Positions 9,351 through 17,192 of a DNA stretch of 64,000 nucleotides are shown in pieces (positions within the stretch are counted from its first letter, which is position 1; each line of letters begins with the position of its first letter). Origin of the DNA: Burkholderia pyrrocinia (GTDB taxonomy: Bacteria > Pseudomonadota > Gammaproteobacteria > Burkholderiales > Burkholderiaceae); assembly GCF_003330765.1 (NCBI RefSeq), contig NZ_CP024903.1:2232001-2296000 (forward strand), given 5' to 3'. Both the position numbers and the translations under genes were made by a program. Under the pieces are notes generated by a model, which did no database searches, had not been told where the DNA came from, and saw nothing but the letters and a program-made list of their open reading frames with translations.

Positions 9351-9961
9351 GCGTGCCGGCAAGGCCGGGCCGGCAAATCGGGCAGGCGATCGGCCTGAGC
9401 ACGATCGTCGTCATGCTGATTGCCTGCACCGTTGCATTCTTCATCGACGCATTGCGTGAGCCGTTTGCGTTGCCGCTCGACGCAACGATCCCCACGTACC
9501 TCGTGCTCGCGACGACGCTGTTCCTCGGCCTGCTGGCGGCCGCGTTCGACCTGTTCAGGCTGATTCGCCGCACGCTCGGGTCGCTCGACTCAGTGGCGGA
9601 AAGCGCCGGCCGCAGCGTCGCCGGCGATCCTTCGGCGCACGCGGTTTCCCGCGACGACTGCCCGACCGACATGTCGCGATTCATCGAAGACTTCAATGCC
9701 ATGACCGTTCAACTGAAACACACGACTTCGTTCAATGCGACAGCCGCTGCCGCCAGCGGTAGCAGCGATTTGCTCGCCCCGCTCGCGGAACTCGAAACCC
9801 GGCTCGAAGAGATCAAGGGGCTCGCCACCGAAGCAGATGCATCGTCGCGCGAAGCCCTGCTTCACCGTGTCGACGAGCTGTTCCGGCTCGTCGACGACCT
9901 TCAGGTCGCCGAACAACCGCACGCGCTGACATTCGATCTGCGACCGAAGCAACCGTCGTGA
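9347..9961 (+). CDS. Degenerate sensor-kinase remnant: TM-HAMP-like protein without H-box or ATPase domain
   Basis: The ATG overlaps the regulator stop by 4 bp, as in an intact two-component pair, but the product is only 204 residues. It has two membrane segments (about 14-35 and 48-70) and a HAMP-like linker. A dimerisation-domain-like stretch follows, where an AdeS-type kinase should read FNA-x-HELRTPL; here it reads FNATAAAASGSSDLLAPL (about residues 128-145). The phospho-acceptor His and the ELRT are gone, while the flanking helix (LETRLEEIKG, then LLHRVDELFRLVDDLQ) is kept. The protein stops right after the second helix, so the N, G1 and G2 ATP boxes are absent. It cannot autophosphorylate. 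It could be a decaying gene or a membrane binding partner of the regulator. Confidence 0.8.
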   Translation: MSVPARPGRQIGQAIGLSTIVVMLIACTVAFFIDALREPFALPLDATIPTYLVLATTLFLGLLAAAFDLFRLIRRTLGSLDSVAESAGRSVAGDPSAHAVSRDDCPTDMSRFIEDFNAMTVQLKHTTSFNATAAAASGSSDLLAPLAELETRLEEIKGLATEADASSREALLHRVDELFRLVDDLQVAEQPHALTFDLRPKQPS

Positions 9962-10676
9962 CATGCAACGGTGCGTGCAGCCGGCAAGCCGTTCTCGAAT
10001 TCGACATCCCCGGCACGCGTCGGCAATTCGAGCGTTTCCTCGATAACGATCGCTCATTACAGGACAAATCAGAAATGATCGGCGAATCGCCTCCGGCATT
10101 ACCTGCGGTGGCAGTTTTGAAAATTACAAAATACTGCCGATCTTTTCAAAAACATTGCGCCTTATTCGATTTAATTTTGTTTCATATAATCAAAAAAAGT
10201 TTGACACTCCGCTTTCGTTCTTGATACCGTCCGATGCAAGCAATCTGACGAATTGCAAACCACGCAATCGATTCCGCACTACGTTTTTTCGCTTCCGCCG
10301 CACCGAAGTGCTCGCCGCCGGCTGTGTCGTTTGCGCGCCGGCGCATGCAACATCCCGATGCATCTCATTGGACGGCTGCCATCCGGCAGCGGGCCGAAGG
10401 ATCGAATCAAATGAGCAGGATAACGAAGCTGTTGCTCTAGCAATCCCGCCCGCGTCATGTCCGGCGCGGCTGCCCCGCAGCGCGGCGCAGCCCTCCCGTT
10501 ACCGCGTTTTCCGTATTTCGCCCCCGGAGCAAAACCACCTTTCCGGATCGGGCGAAAGGCCCTGTCGCGTCCGTGCCATCCGCACGCGTGCGACAGAAAA
10601 CGGCGGTGCACGACCCGCACCGCTGTCGACCGTTGTTGTTCGTGCCGTTCGATGTTCAACCGGAGGGGTAATTCAA
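9962..10676. other. 715-bp intergenic region, AT-rich centre, upstream of S53 peptidase
   Basis: No convincing gene is present. Bases ~10115-10230 are far richer in A+T than the neighbourhood and contain a TATAAT at 10185-10190 and a consensus TTGACA at 10201-10206, so promoter activity for the peptidase is likely here. That would leave an mRNA leader of about 450 nt, which is unusually long. No recognisable riboswitch fold was identified by eye. Confidence 0.5.
10185..10230 (+). promoter_or_regulatory. Candidate promoter elements of the S53 peptidase gene
   Basis: TATAAT stands at 10185-10190. A perfect TTGACA at 10201-10206 is followed, 17 bp later, by a weak -10 (ATACCG). The two could be alternative promoters. 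The AT-rich patch around them would also suit an H-NS-like silencer. Strength and use are inference. Confidence 0.35.
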
Positions 10677-12509
10677 ATGAATCAGGTTGCAGACAAGAAA
10701 CAAAAGCACATTCGCATCGTCAAGCTCGCATGCGCAGCCGCCGCGGCCGCTTCGTTCGGCATGGCGACCGCCCACGCCGCACCGGCAGCCGGCTGGACGG
10801 AAACGCGCACCAAGGGCTTCCTGCCGCTCGTGCAGCAGAGTGAAAGCGGCGCTGCCGGCGCGCCTGCCGCGAGCACGGCCGCCGCTGCAGCCGCGGCAAT
10901 CGAAATGGCGCCCGGCGAGTCGGTGGACATCGTGCTCGGGCTGAACCTGCGCAACGACGCGCAACTCGACCAGTACCTGCGCGACCTGCATACGCCCGGC
11001 TCGCCGCACTACCGGCAGTTCCTCACGCCGGCGCAGTTCGCGGCGCAATATGCGCCAACCGACCAGCAGGTCGCGTCCGTCGTCGCGCACCTGCGCAAAG
11101 AAGGCTTCGTGAATATCGTGGTCGCGCCGAACCGCCTGCTGGTATCCGCGTCCGGCACCGCGGCGACCATCAAGTCCGCGTTCCGCACGACGCTCAAGCG
11201 CTTCACGCGCAACGGCCGCAGCGTCTATGCGAATACCGACGCCGCGCAAGTTCCGAACGCGATCGGCGGCATCGTGGGCGCGGTGCTGGGCCTGCAGAAC
11301 GTCGAGCTGATGCATACGGGCGCGGGCAGCAAGCCGCAAGGCAACACCAGCAACCTGACGATCCCGGCCGGCGCTTCGGCGGTGCCGCACAACCCGACCG
11401 AATTTTCGTCGATCTACGGCGGCGACGGTACACCGACGGCCTCGCAAACCACCGTCGGCATCATCTCCGAAGGCGACCTGTCGCAAACGGTGAGCGACCT
11501 CAATACCTTCGCCGCGAACAACGGCCTCGGCACGATCAGCAGCACCATCGTGCAGACAGGCCCTGCCGGCAGTTCGTACACCGACACATCCGGCACCGTC
11601 GAATGGAACCTCGACAGCCAGTCGATCGTCGGCTCGGCCGGCGGCAGCGTGAAGCAGGTCGTGTTCTACGCCGCGCCGTCGATGACGCTGACCGCGATCA
11701 CGGCCGCGTACAACAAGGTGGTGACCGACAACCTCGCGAAGGTGATCAACGTGTCGCTCGGCGTGTGCGAATCGTCCGCGAACAGCACCGGCTCGCAGGC
11801 AACCGACGACACCATCTTCAAGCAGGCGGTCGCGCAGGGGCAGACCTTCTCCGTATCCGCCGGCGACCACGGTGCGTACGAATGCGCGAGCGGCACGCCG
11901 TCCCGCTCGACCTACACGGTGAGCGAGCCGGCAACGTCGCCGTACGTGATCTCGGTGGGCGGCACGACGCTGTTCACCAATACGTCGACCAATGCGTACA
12001 ACAGCGAGATCGTCTGGAACGATCCGAGCTGGCAGCCGGGCACCGTGTGGTCGACGGGCGGCGGGTACAGCAAGTACGAGGCCGCGCCGTCGTGGCAATC
12101 GTCGAGCCTCACCGGGTCGACCAAGCGCGCGCTGCCGGACGTCGGCTTCGATGCCGACCTGCGCACCGGCGCGATCCTCGTCGTGAACGGCCAGACGTCC
12201 GACACGCTGTGGGGCTCGGGCTATCTGAACAACGAAGGCGGCACGAGCCTCGCTGCGCCGATCTTCACGGGCATCTGGGCGCGGCTGCAGTCGGCGAACA
12301 ACAATGCGCTCGGGTTCCCTGCGTCGAGCATCTACAAGTACTTCCCGGCCAACGCAGCGCTGCTGCACGACGTCACGTCCGGCAACAACGGCAGCGGCAC
12401 CTATGGTTACAAGGCCAAGGCCGGCTGGGACGCGACGACGGGCTTCGGCAGCGTGAACATCTCGAAGCTGAACGCGTTCATCCAGAGCACATCGGATTTC
12501 GCGCGCTGA
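10677..12509 (+). CDS. Secreted serine-carboxyl peptidase, family S53 (sedolisin)
   Basis: This 610-residue preproprotein has a signal peptide (hydrophobic AACAAAAAASFGMATAHAA) and an N-terminal activation domain (residues ~50-210, with HTPGSPHYRQFLTPAQFAAQYAP, a typical pro-kumamolisin region). The catalytic domain shows the S53 residues: Glu and Asp in EWNLDSQ (about 309 and 313), the oxyanion Asp in SAGDHG (about 397) and the nucleophile in GGTSLAAP (about Ser524). A C-terminal calcium-site-like segment (DVTSGNNGSGTYGYKAKAGWDATTGFGS) follows. These enzymes are acid-active endopeptidases that mature by self-cleavage. The start at 10677 follows a good GGAGG site (10662-10666). The gene stands alone and is followed by a terminator. 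Confidence 0.93.
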   Translation: MNQVADKKQKHIRIVKLACAAAAAASFGMATAHAAPAAGWTETRTKGFLPLVQQSESGAAGAPAASTAAAAAAAIEMAPGESVDIVLGLNLRNDAQLDQYLRDLHTPGSPHYRQFLTPAQFAAQYAPTDQQVASVVAHLRKEGFVNIVVAPNRLLVSASGTAATIKSAFRTTLKRFTRNGRSVYANTDAAQVPNAIGGIVGAVLGLQNVELMHTGAGSKPQGNTSNLTIPAGASAVPHNPTEFSSIYGGDGTPTASQTTVGIISEGDLSQTVSDLNTFAANNGLGTISSTIVQTGPAGSSYTDTSGTVEWNLDSQSIVGSAGGSVKQVVFYAAPSMTLTAITAAYNKVVTDNLAKVINVSLGVCESSANSTGSQATDDTIFKQAVAQGQTFSVSAGDHGAYECASGTPSRSTYTVSEPATSPYVISVGGTTLFTNTSTNAYNSEIVWNDPSWQPGTVWSTGGGYSKYEAAPSWQSSSLTGSTKRALPDVGFDADLRTGAILVVNGQTSDTLWGSGYLNNEGGTSLAAPIFTGIWARLQSANNNALGFPASSIYKYFPANAALLHDVTSGNNGSGTYGYKAKAGWDATTGFGSVNISKLNAFIQSTSDFAR

Positions 12510-12876
12510 TGGAACGATGATCGGCGCGGTTCCGGGCGCCCGGAACCGCATGCATCCGCGTAAAAGAACCCGCGAAGGCTGCAAAGCCATCGCGGGTTTT
12601 CTGCATTCAGCGGCATCTCGCGGAGCAGCATCCGGCGGGCGACGCGCCCATTCACCTTTCAATCGTTGCGCAAGCAACTTTCATGTCGCTTACCCGGCCG
12701 GCGCCCGCCTGCTTACGGACTGCAAGGCACACACACTGTTACATAACACCCCGACACCTTCCGCGCGTGTCGTGCGTTTAACAGAATATATCGATTCGTC
12801 GCGGGACAACGCCCATGCGAACACGACCTTGCGGCCCGCGTGCCTGCCAACGCCGCCACAACACCGAGCGAACTAC
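12510..12876. other. 367-bp intergenic region between S53 peptidase and DUF3300 gene
   Basis: It holds the terminator at 12567-12600 and, closer to the DUF3300 gene, an AT-richer stretch (12735-12795, including GAATATATCG) that may contain its promoter. No gene is seen. Confidence 0.5.
12567..12600 (+). terminator. Rho-independent terminator of the S53 peptidase gene
   Basis: AACCCGCGA-aGGCT-gcaa-AGCCa-TCGCGGGTT forms a long stem that is followed by TTCTG. It begins about 57 bp after the stop codon. Confidence 0.75.
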
Positions 12877-14619
12877 ATGAACAACACACGTGCACACTGC
12901 CGCCCCGTCAGAACGCTGATCGCGTCGTCCATCATCGTGTCGCTGCTCGGCCTGTCGGCCTGCAACAAGAACAACGACAGCAGCGCCGCAGCGCCGGCCA
13001 TCGACGCGAGCGCAGCCTCCGCGGCGCAGCCCGCATCGACACCCGTCGCCTACACGCCGCCGACTGCCGACCAGCTCTACCAGATGGTCTCGCCGATCGC
13101 GCTGTTCCCCGACAAGCTCGTCGCACTGGTGCTTGCGGGTGCAACGTATCCGGACCAGGTGACGGCCGCCAATACCTGGGTTACGCAGAATCCGTCGTTG
13201 AAGGGACCGGCACTCGCGACTGCCGCCGATACGCAACCGTGGGATCCGTCCGTCAAGGGGTTGACCGCGTTCCCTGCGGTGCTGTCGCAAATGGCATCGA
13301 ACCCGGCCTGGGCCACGTCGCTCGGCCAGGCGTACTACAACGATCCGACCGACGTGATGAACGCGATCCAGGTGATGCGCCAGCGCGCGCAGACGTCCGG
13401 CCATCTCCGCTCGGGAGGCCAGATGCGGGTCACGCAAGTCGCGCAGGCCGCGCCGACCGGCTATACGCCGACCAACGACGCGCCCGTGGTCTACGCCGGG
13501 CCGGCGATCGTGCCGCCGCCCGCGCAGGCGATCGAGATCGAATCCGCGCAGCCCGACGTTGTCTACGTCCCGTCGTACAACCCGACTGTCGTCTACGGCG
13601 AGCCGGTGTCGTCCTACCCTGGCTACGTGTATCGGCCGCCCGCATACAGCACCGGCGAAGTCGTTACGGCCGGCGTGATCACGTTCGGCGTCGGCATCGC
13701 CGTCGGTGCCGCGATCTTCGGGCACCACGACTGGGGCTGGCATGCATGGGGCATGAACTGGGGCGCGCCGCATCCGGACGGCCCGCGCTGGAACGGCGGC
13801 TGGCAACGCCCGGCCGTGGTGTACAACCACACCACGTACGTGTCGAAGTCGACCACCGTGATCAACAACATCACCAATATCCATAACACGCGAATCACGA
13901 ACAACTACGGCGGCAACGTCACCAACAATACGACGATCGAACGCAACGCGATGCCGCCGGGTGCGGAGCCGATGCGCGGGCAGGCCATGCAGCAACGCCC
14001 GGGCGCCGCGCCGATGACGATGCCGCACTTCGCAGCGAACGACACGCGCCCCGGCGTCCGGCCGGCGCCGGAAGGCTTCGCGCAGAACCGCGCGAACGCG
14101 CCGCATGCCGAAGCACCGGCGCAGCATCCGCCCGGCGCGATGCACGAGGAGCGGCAGCAGGCAATGCAGCAGGAACGCGCCGCGCAGGAAAACCATTCGG
14201 CCGCGCAGCAGCAGCAACGCGAAGAGATGCAGCAACGCAACGCGGCACAACAGCAGCAACGTGCGGAGGCACGGCAACGCAACGAGGCCCAGCAGCAGCA
14301 ACGTGCGGAGGCGCAACAACACAACGAGGCTCAGCAGCAGCAACGCGTGGAAGCGCAACAACATAACGAGGCTCAGCAGCAGCAACGCGCGGAGGCGCAA
14401 CAACACAACGAGGCTCAGCAGCAGCAACGCGCGGAGGCGCAACAACACGCGGAAGCGCAGCAACAACACAAGGAGATGCAGCAACGCAACGAAGCGCCGC
14501 AGCAGGAACACGCGGCGGCGCCGCCGCGGCAACCGGCGCCCGAGCACGCGCCCGCGCCGCATCCACACCCTGCTCAATCGCATCCGCCGCACGAGTCGCG
14601 CGAGCATCGCCCGGAGTGA
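12877..14619 (+). CDS. DUF3300 lipoprotein with Gln-rich repeat tail
   Basis: This 580-residue protein has a lipoprotein signal (LLGLSACNK, Cys near residue 28). The DUF3300 core starts at about residue 62 (ADQLYQMVSPIALFPDKLVALVL) and includes the conserved ATYPDQVTAANTW and PWDPSVKGLTAFP stretches. A small glycine/tryptophan segment (GHHDWGWHAWG, about 285-300) is followed by an Asn-rich stretch. The last ~200 residues are a low-complexity Q/A/E/R tail with five 14-residue repeats (RAEAQQHNEAQQQQ), likely an extended helix in the periplasm. The function of DUF3300 is unknown. The ATG at 12877 is chosen because it begins the signal peptide. Confidence 0.85.
   Translation: MNNTRAHCRPVRTLIASSIIVSLLGLSACNKNNDSSAAAPAIDASAASAAQPASTPVAYTPPTADQLYQMVSPIALFPDKLVALVLAGATYPDQVTAANTWVTQNPSLKGPALATAADTQPWDPSVKGLTAFPAVLSQMASNPAWATSLGQAYYNDPTDVMNAIQVMRQRAQTSGHLRSGGQMRVTQVAQAAPTGYTPTNDAPVVYAGPAIVPPPAQAIEIESAQPDVVYVPSYNPTVVYGEPVSSYPGYVYRPPAYSTGEVVTAGVITFGVGIAVGAAIFGHHDWGWHAWGMNWGAPHPDGPRWNGGWQRPAVVYNHTTYVSKSTTVINNITNIHNTRITNNYGGNVTNNTTIERNAMPPGAEPMRGQAMQQRPGAAPMTMPHFAANDTRPGVRPAPEGFAQNRANAPHAEAPAQHPPGAMHEERQQAMQQERAAQENHSAAQQQQREEMQQRNAAQQQQRAEARQRNEAQQQQRAEAQQHNEAQQQQRVEAQQHNEAQQQQRAEAQQHNEAQQQQRAEAQQHAEAQQQHKEMQQRNEAPQQEHAAAPPRQPAPEHAPAPHPHPAQSHPPHESREHRPE
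14248..14457 (+). repeat. Five 42-bp tandem repeats within the DUF3300 gene
   Basis: Units start at 14248, 14290, 14332, 14374 and 14416, each with a CAGCAGCAGCAACG-like head and a GCGCAACAACACAACGAGGC-like tail. Units two to four differ at only a few positions. Unit length is a multiple of three, so copy-number change would lengthen or shorten the tail without a frameshift. Less regular copies flank the array on both sides. Confidence 0.9.
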
Positions 14620-14700
14620 AACGGCCAGCGGCAGATTCAGGCGCCTCCTGATCGGCCTCGCATCGAGTGCCGGTGCGCTTTCGGCTGCACCGGCAAGCGC

Positions 14701-14820
14701 GACGGCCGCCGGTACAACGGCTTCGTGCTGGGGTATTCCGGGCTGGGCGACGCGACGATCGAGGCAGCAACGATGCAGTTCGCGGCCGTCATCGAGAAGC
14801 ACGGCCGCACGCAGTGCTGA
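14701..14820 (+). pseudogene. C-terminal remnant of a MocR/GntR-type PLP-dependent regulator
   Basis: The frame DGRRYNGFVLGYSGLGDATIEAATMQFAAVIEKH, ending at the TGA of 14818-14820, resembles the closing segment of MocR-type proteins (aminotransferase-fold regulators). In those, a beta strand (xxLLLGF) is followed by an xxIxxAVxxLAxxI helix. No start codon, ribosome site or upstream homologous part is present between here and the DUF3300 stop 82 bp before, so this is the 3' scrap of a deleted gene. The assignment rests on one short motif. Confidence 0.45.
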
Positions 14821-14842
14821 GCGTCGCACGCCGCATCGTCGC

Positions 14843-16393
14843 TCACAGTTGCGATTCGATCGGAAACAACCCGAGAAACCAGACTTCCATCCGCCGCGCA
14901 GCCGAAACTTCCGGTTCGTGATCGAGTTCGGTGACTTTCCCGTCCGCATCGGTCTGAACCCACTTGAGCCGCCCTTTCCCCGCCGGATCGGTCCTCGGCT
15001 CGACACGCCACGCGATCCGGTCGAGTCGCGATTCCAGATCGTTGGCAACCTGGGACGCAATCGCCGGACTCTCGCAGTAAACGCCGATCTCCGTATTGAG
15101 GTTCAGCGAGCGCGGATCGAGATTCATCGACCCGATGAAAATGCTCTTGTGGTCGAACACGTAGGTCTTCGCATGCAGCGACGCGCGCGACGACCCGATG
15201 ATGACCTGCTTCGAAATGCTCTTGTCGCCCGATGGCCGCCGTTCGTAAAGCCGCACACCGGCCGCCACGAGCGCGCTTCGGTAGCGCCGGTAGCCGGCAT
15301 GCACGGCCGCCACGTCGGTCGACGCGAGCGAGTTGGTCAGGACCGTCACGCGCACGCCGCGCGCCGTGAGTGTGCGCAGCCGCTCGACGACGTCCTTGCC
15401 CGGCACGAAATACGGCGACACGATCAAGAGGTCATGTTCGGGCTGCAATACGAGCGCCCGCAGCTGTGGCATCAGGTGCCCGTCGCTGTCCTTCGGCGCG
15501 TGCGCGATCTTCGACGGATCGTCGTACAGCACCGTCGCATGCCCCCACGACAATTCCGTGCCCTGCCCATGAACGATCCGGTCGAGCCGTTGCCGGGCTT
15601 CGAGCACGTACGGATTGTCCTCCATGGCCCTCAGGTAGTCGCGCAACCGTTCGCGTTCGCGGTCCAGCCCGCCCGGCGCCGCATCGTGCCCGACCAGCGC
15701 GCTGATCGGATACGCATACGGGGAATTCCAGAACGTATCGAATTCCGTCGAGATGTTCTTCACGACCGGACCGTGGACGACGACATCGAGATCGCCGAAC
15801 TCCAGCATCGACGACGCGCCGAAGTATTCGTCGCCGATGTTGCGGCCACCGACGATCGCCGCCTGGTTGTCCGCGATCATCGCCTTGTTGTGCATGCGCC
15901 GATTGATGCGCGAGAACTCGAACACCGTGCCGATCTTCTTGAACCGGCGCGTGGCAACCGGATTGAAGAGCCGGATCTCGATGTTCGGATGCGAACTGAT
16001 CTCGAGCAGCTTGCGATCGTCCGCGTTCGTGCCGAGATCGTCGAGCAGCGCGCGGACGCGGACGCCACGATCGGCCGCACGAATGATCGCGTCGGCCAGT
16101 TCATGCCCGGTCAGGTCGTCGTGCCAGATGTAGTACTGAAGATCCAGCGACCGGTCTGCGCGATCGGCAAGCAGCACGCGCGCATCCAGCGCGTCGACTG
16201 GATCGGTCAGCAGATGAAACGCGTCCTGCCCCGGATGCGTGCCGGCCTGCTGGCGGAACGCAGCGCCCAGCCGCGTGTTTTCCGTGTCGGTGAACGCATG
16301 CGTCGGCGCGCGATCGGCCTGCGGCGGAAGGCTGGCGCATGCAACGAGCGCCAGCAACGAAAGAATCGCACCCCACGAACGCAGCATGATCAT
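14843..16393 (-). CDS. Phospholipase D/cardiolipin-synthase-type lipoprotein
   Basis: This 516-residue protein starts MIMLRSW with a lipoprotein signal (ALVACA). It contains two phospholipase D HKD motifs, HNKAMIADNQAAIVGGRN (about residue 178) and HAKTYVFDHKSIFIGSMN (about residue 405), each followed by the usual G-S/G-x-N. Conserved stretches LDLQYYIWHDDLTG and LIVSPYFVPG match the YmdC/ClsC-like branch. It probably transfers or hydrolyses phosphatidyl groups at the membrane surface. An in-frame ATG two codons downstream (16387) is an alternative start. It is convergent with the MocR remnant and has no operon partner. A cardiolipin-synthase role is likely but not certain. Confidence 0.85.
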   Translation of the reverse strand: MIMLRSWGAILSLLALVACASLPPQADRAPTHAFTDTENTRLGAAFRQQAGTHPGQDAFHLLTDPVDALDARVLLADRADRSLDLQYYIWHDDLTGHELADAIIRAADRGVRVRALLDDLGTNADDRKLLEISSHPNIEIRLFNPVATRRFKKIGTVFEFSRINRRMHNKAMIADNQAAIVGGRNIGDEYFGASSMLEFGDLDVVVHGPVVKNISTEFDTFWNSPYAYPISALVGHDAAPGGLDRERERLRDYLRAMEDNPYVLEARQRLDRIVHGQGTELSWGHATVLYDDPSKIAHAPKDSDGHLMPQLRALVLQPEHDLLIVSPYFVPGKDVVERLRTLTARGVRVTVLTNSLASTDVAAVHAGYRRYRSALVAAGVRLYERRPSGDKSISKQVIIGSSRASLHAKTYVFDHKSIFIGSMNLDPRSLNLNTEIGVYCESPAIASQVANDLESRLDRIAWRVEPRTDPAGKGRLKWVQTDADGKVTELDHEPEVSAARRMEVWFLGLFPIESQL

Positions 16394-16866
16394 GATGGCC
16401 GCCCCACTCCCGGCGAAGTCTGTCTGTTTATTCTGGCCACCGGATGGATCACGGGGCTCGTCGGCGGCCCGAGCGCCCGACAGGCATCGCGCACCGGCCG
16501 TGCCGCGCCACAGCATACTTCGATTGCCATCGGCACGGCACCCTCTCCGTATTTTCCCGATGGCGGTGATGCGACATGCCCGGCCGGCATGCTCGCCGTT
16601 GAGTCCTATGTGCAGCAGGCGAATCGGATTCCGCTGTCGCTCGCGGCAGAAACGCTTGCGGAAATGTTCAGGGTGGAGATCGATGCGGGCGCGCATCCAC
16701 ACAAAGAAAAACCCGCGATGCATGAAGCCATCACGGGTTTTCTGCATGCGTGCCGTTAACGTGGCGCGATTCCGAATAACATGAACTCCAGTTCGATGCT
16801 GATGAGCTATCGGTGCCGGGGACCACGCCCCCATGTCGGTAGTTCGACGGAGAACAGGAGAGGATC
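16394..16866. other. 473-bp region upstream of the phospholipase D gene
   Basis: No supported gene is present. It contains the probable promoter of the phospholipase D gene near its right-hand start, and a strong hairpin at 16709-16745. The remainder shows nothing recognisable. Confidence 0.5.
16709..16745. terminator. Intrinsic terminator-like hairpin
   Basis: AAACCCGCGATGcatgaagcCATCACGGGTTTT forms a near-perfect stem (one G-T/C-A position), flanked by A-runs and T-runs on both sides. Its sequence closely recalls the terminator at 12567-12600. It lies upstream of the gene at 16867 and has no obvious gene to terminate on the plus strand, so a deleted gene may once have preceded it. Confidence 0.55.
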
Positions 16867-17115
16867 ATTCCTATCTGGAAAATCGTCCCGGTGAATGACG
16901 AACCAGGCGTTTCGCTCCTCCAGTGGAGCATGCTGGAGAATGATGGCGGAACCCGGCATTTCGTCGGCGCCGACGAGCGAGATTTCACGGGTCGCGTCAG
17001 TTCCGAGGTCGTTACGTTCGACCGTCTCACCTTGCGAGGCCAGACGCAGTCCGGGCGCATCTATCAGCTCATTGGTCTCTCGGATTTCAACGATTTTCAT
17101 GGCGAGATCTCGTGA
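16867..17115 (+). CDS. Small conserved-looking hypothetical protein, possible ATT start
   Basis: The open frame codes for a soluble, acidic protein of about 82 residues. Its core is QWSMLEND-GGTRHFVGADERDFTGRVSSEVVTFD and T-SGRIYQLIG. I recognise this as the look of a small Burkholderia hypothetical family (WKIV...TRHFVG...GRVSS...SGRVYQL), but its role is unknown. There is no ATG. A GTG occurs at 16891, but the family-like beginning (IPIWKIVPV) lies before it, and a GGAGAGG ribosome site (16858-16863 region) sits correctly upstream of an ATT at 16867. A rare ATT start is therefore likely, with GTG 16891 as the alternative. The antisense frame was rejected. Confidence 0.6.
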   Translation: MPIWKIVPVNDEPGVSLLQWSMLENDGGTRHFVGADERDFTGRVSSEVVTFDRLTLRGQTQSGRIYQLIGLSDFNDFHGEIS

Positions 17116-17117
17116 GA

Positions 17118-17192
17118 ATGCCTCCGACCTCGCGCAAAGGGCCAGATAAGATTCGAAAGTTCTTTTACGTCGTCAAGGACCTGCGGGAAAAC
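17118..17192 (+). pseudogene. Truncated 5' end of an unknown gene at the cluster border
   Basis: An ATG at 17118, 3 bp after the previous stop, opens a frame reading MPPTSRKGPDKIRKFFYVVKD and then LRENLK. After this the frame runs into the antisense of the SDR gene and ends. The first ~26 residues look like real, charged protein sequence, and the change of character near 17190 could be the left junction of the accessory cluster. I do not recognise the gene. Confidence 0.3.

Noticed and set aside
10155..10676. Long in-frame extension of the S53 peptidase upstream of 10677
   Set aside because: It lacks coding character, contains the AT-rich promoter patch, and would place the signal peptide in mid-protein.
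14248..14457. Regular repeats as a CRISPR array
   Set aside because: Units are directly adjacent without unique spacers and lie inside a coding frame.
16807..17100. 97-codon minus-strand frame opposite the small hypothetical gene
   Set aside because: The plus strand frame has the family-like TRHFVG and SGRIYQL motifs and a ribosome site; the minus frame is its mirror.
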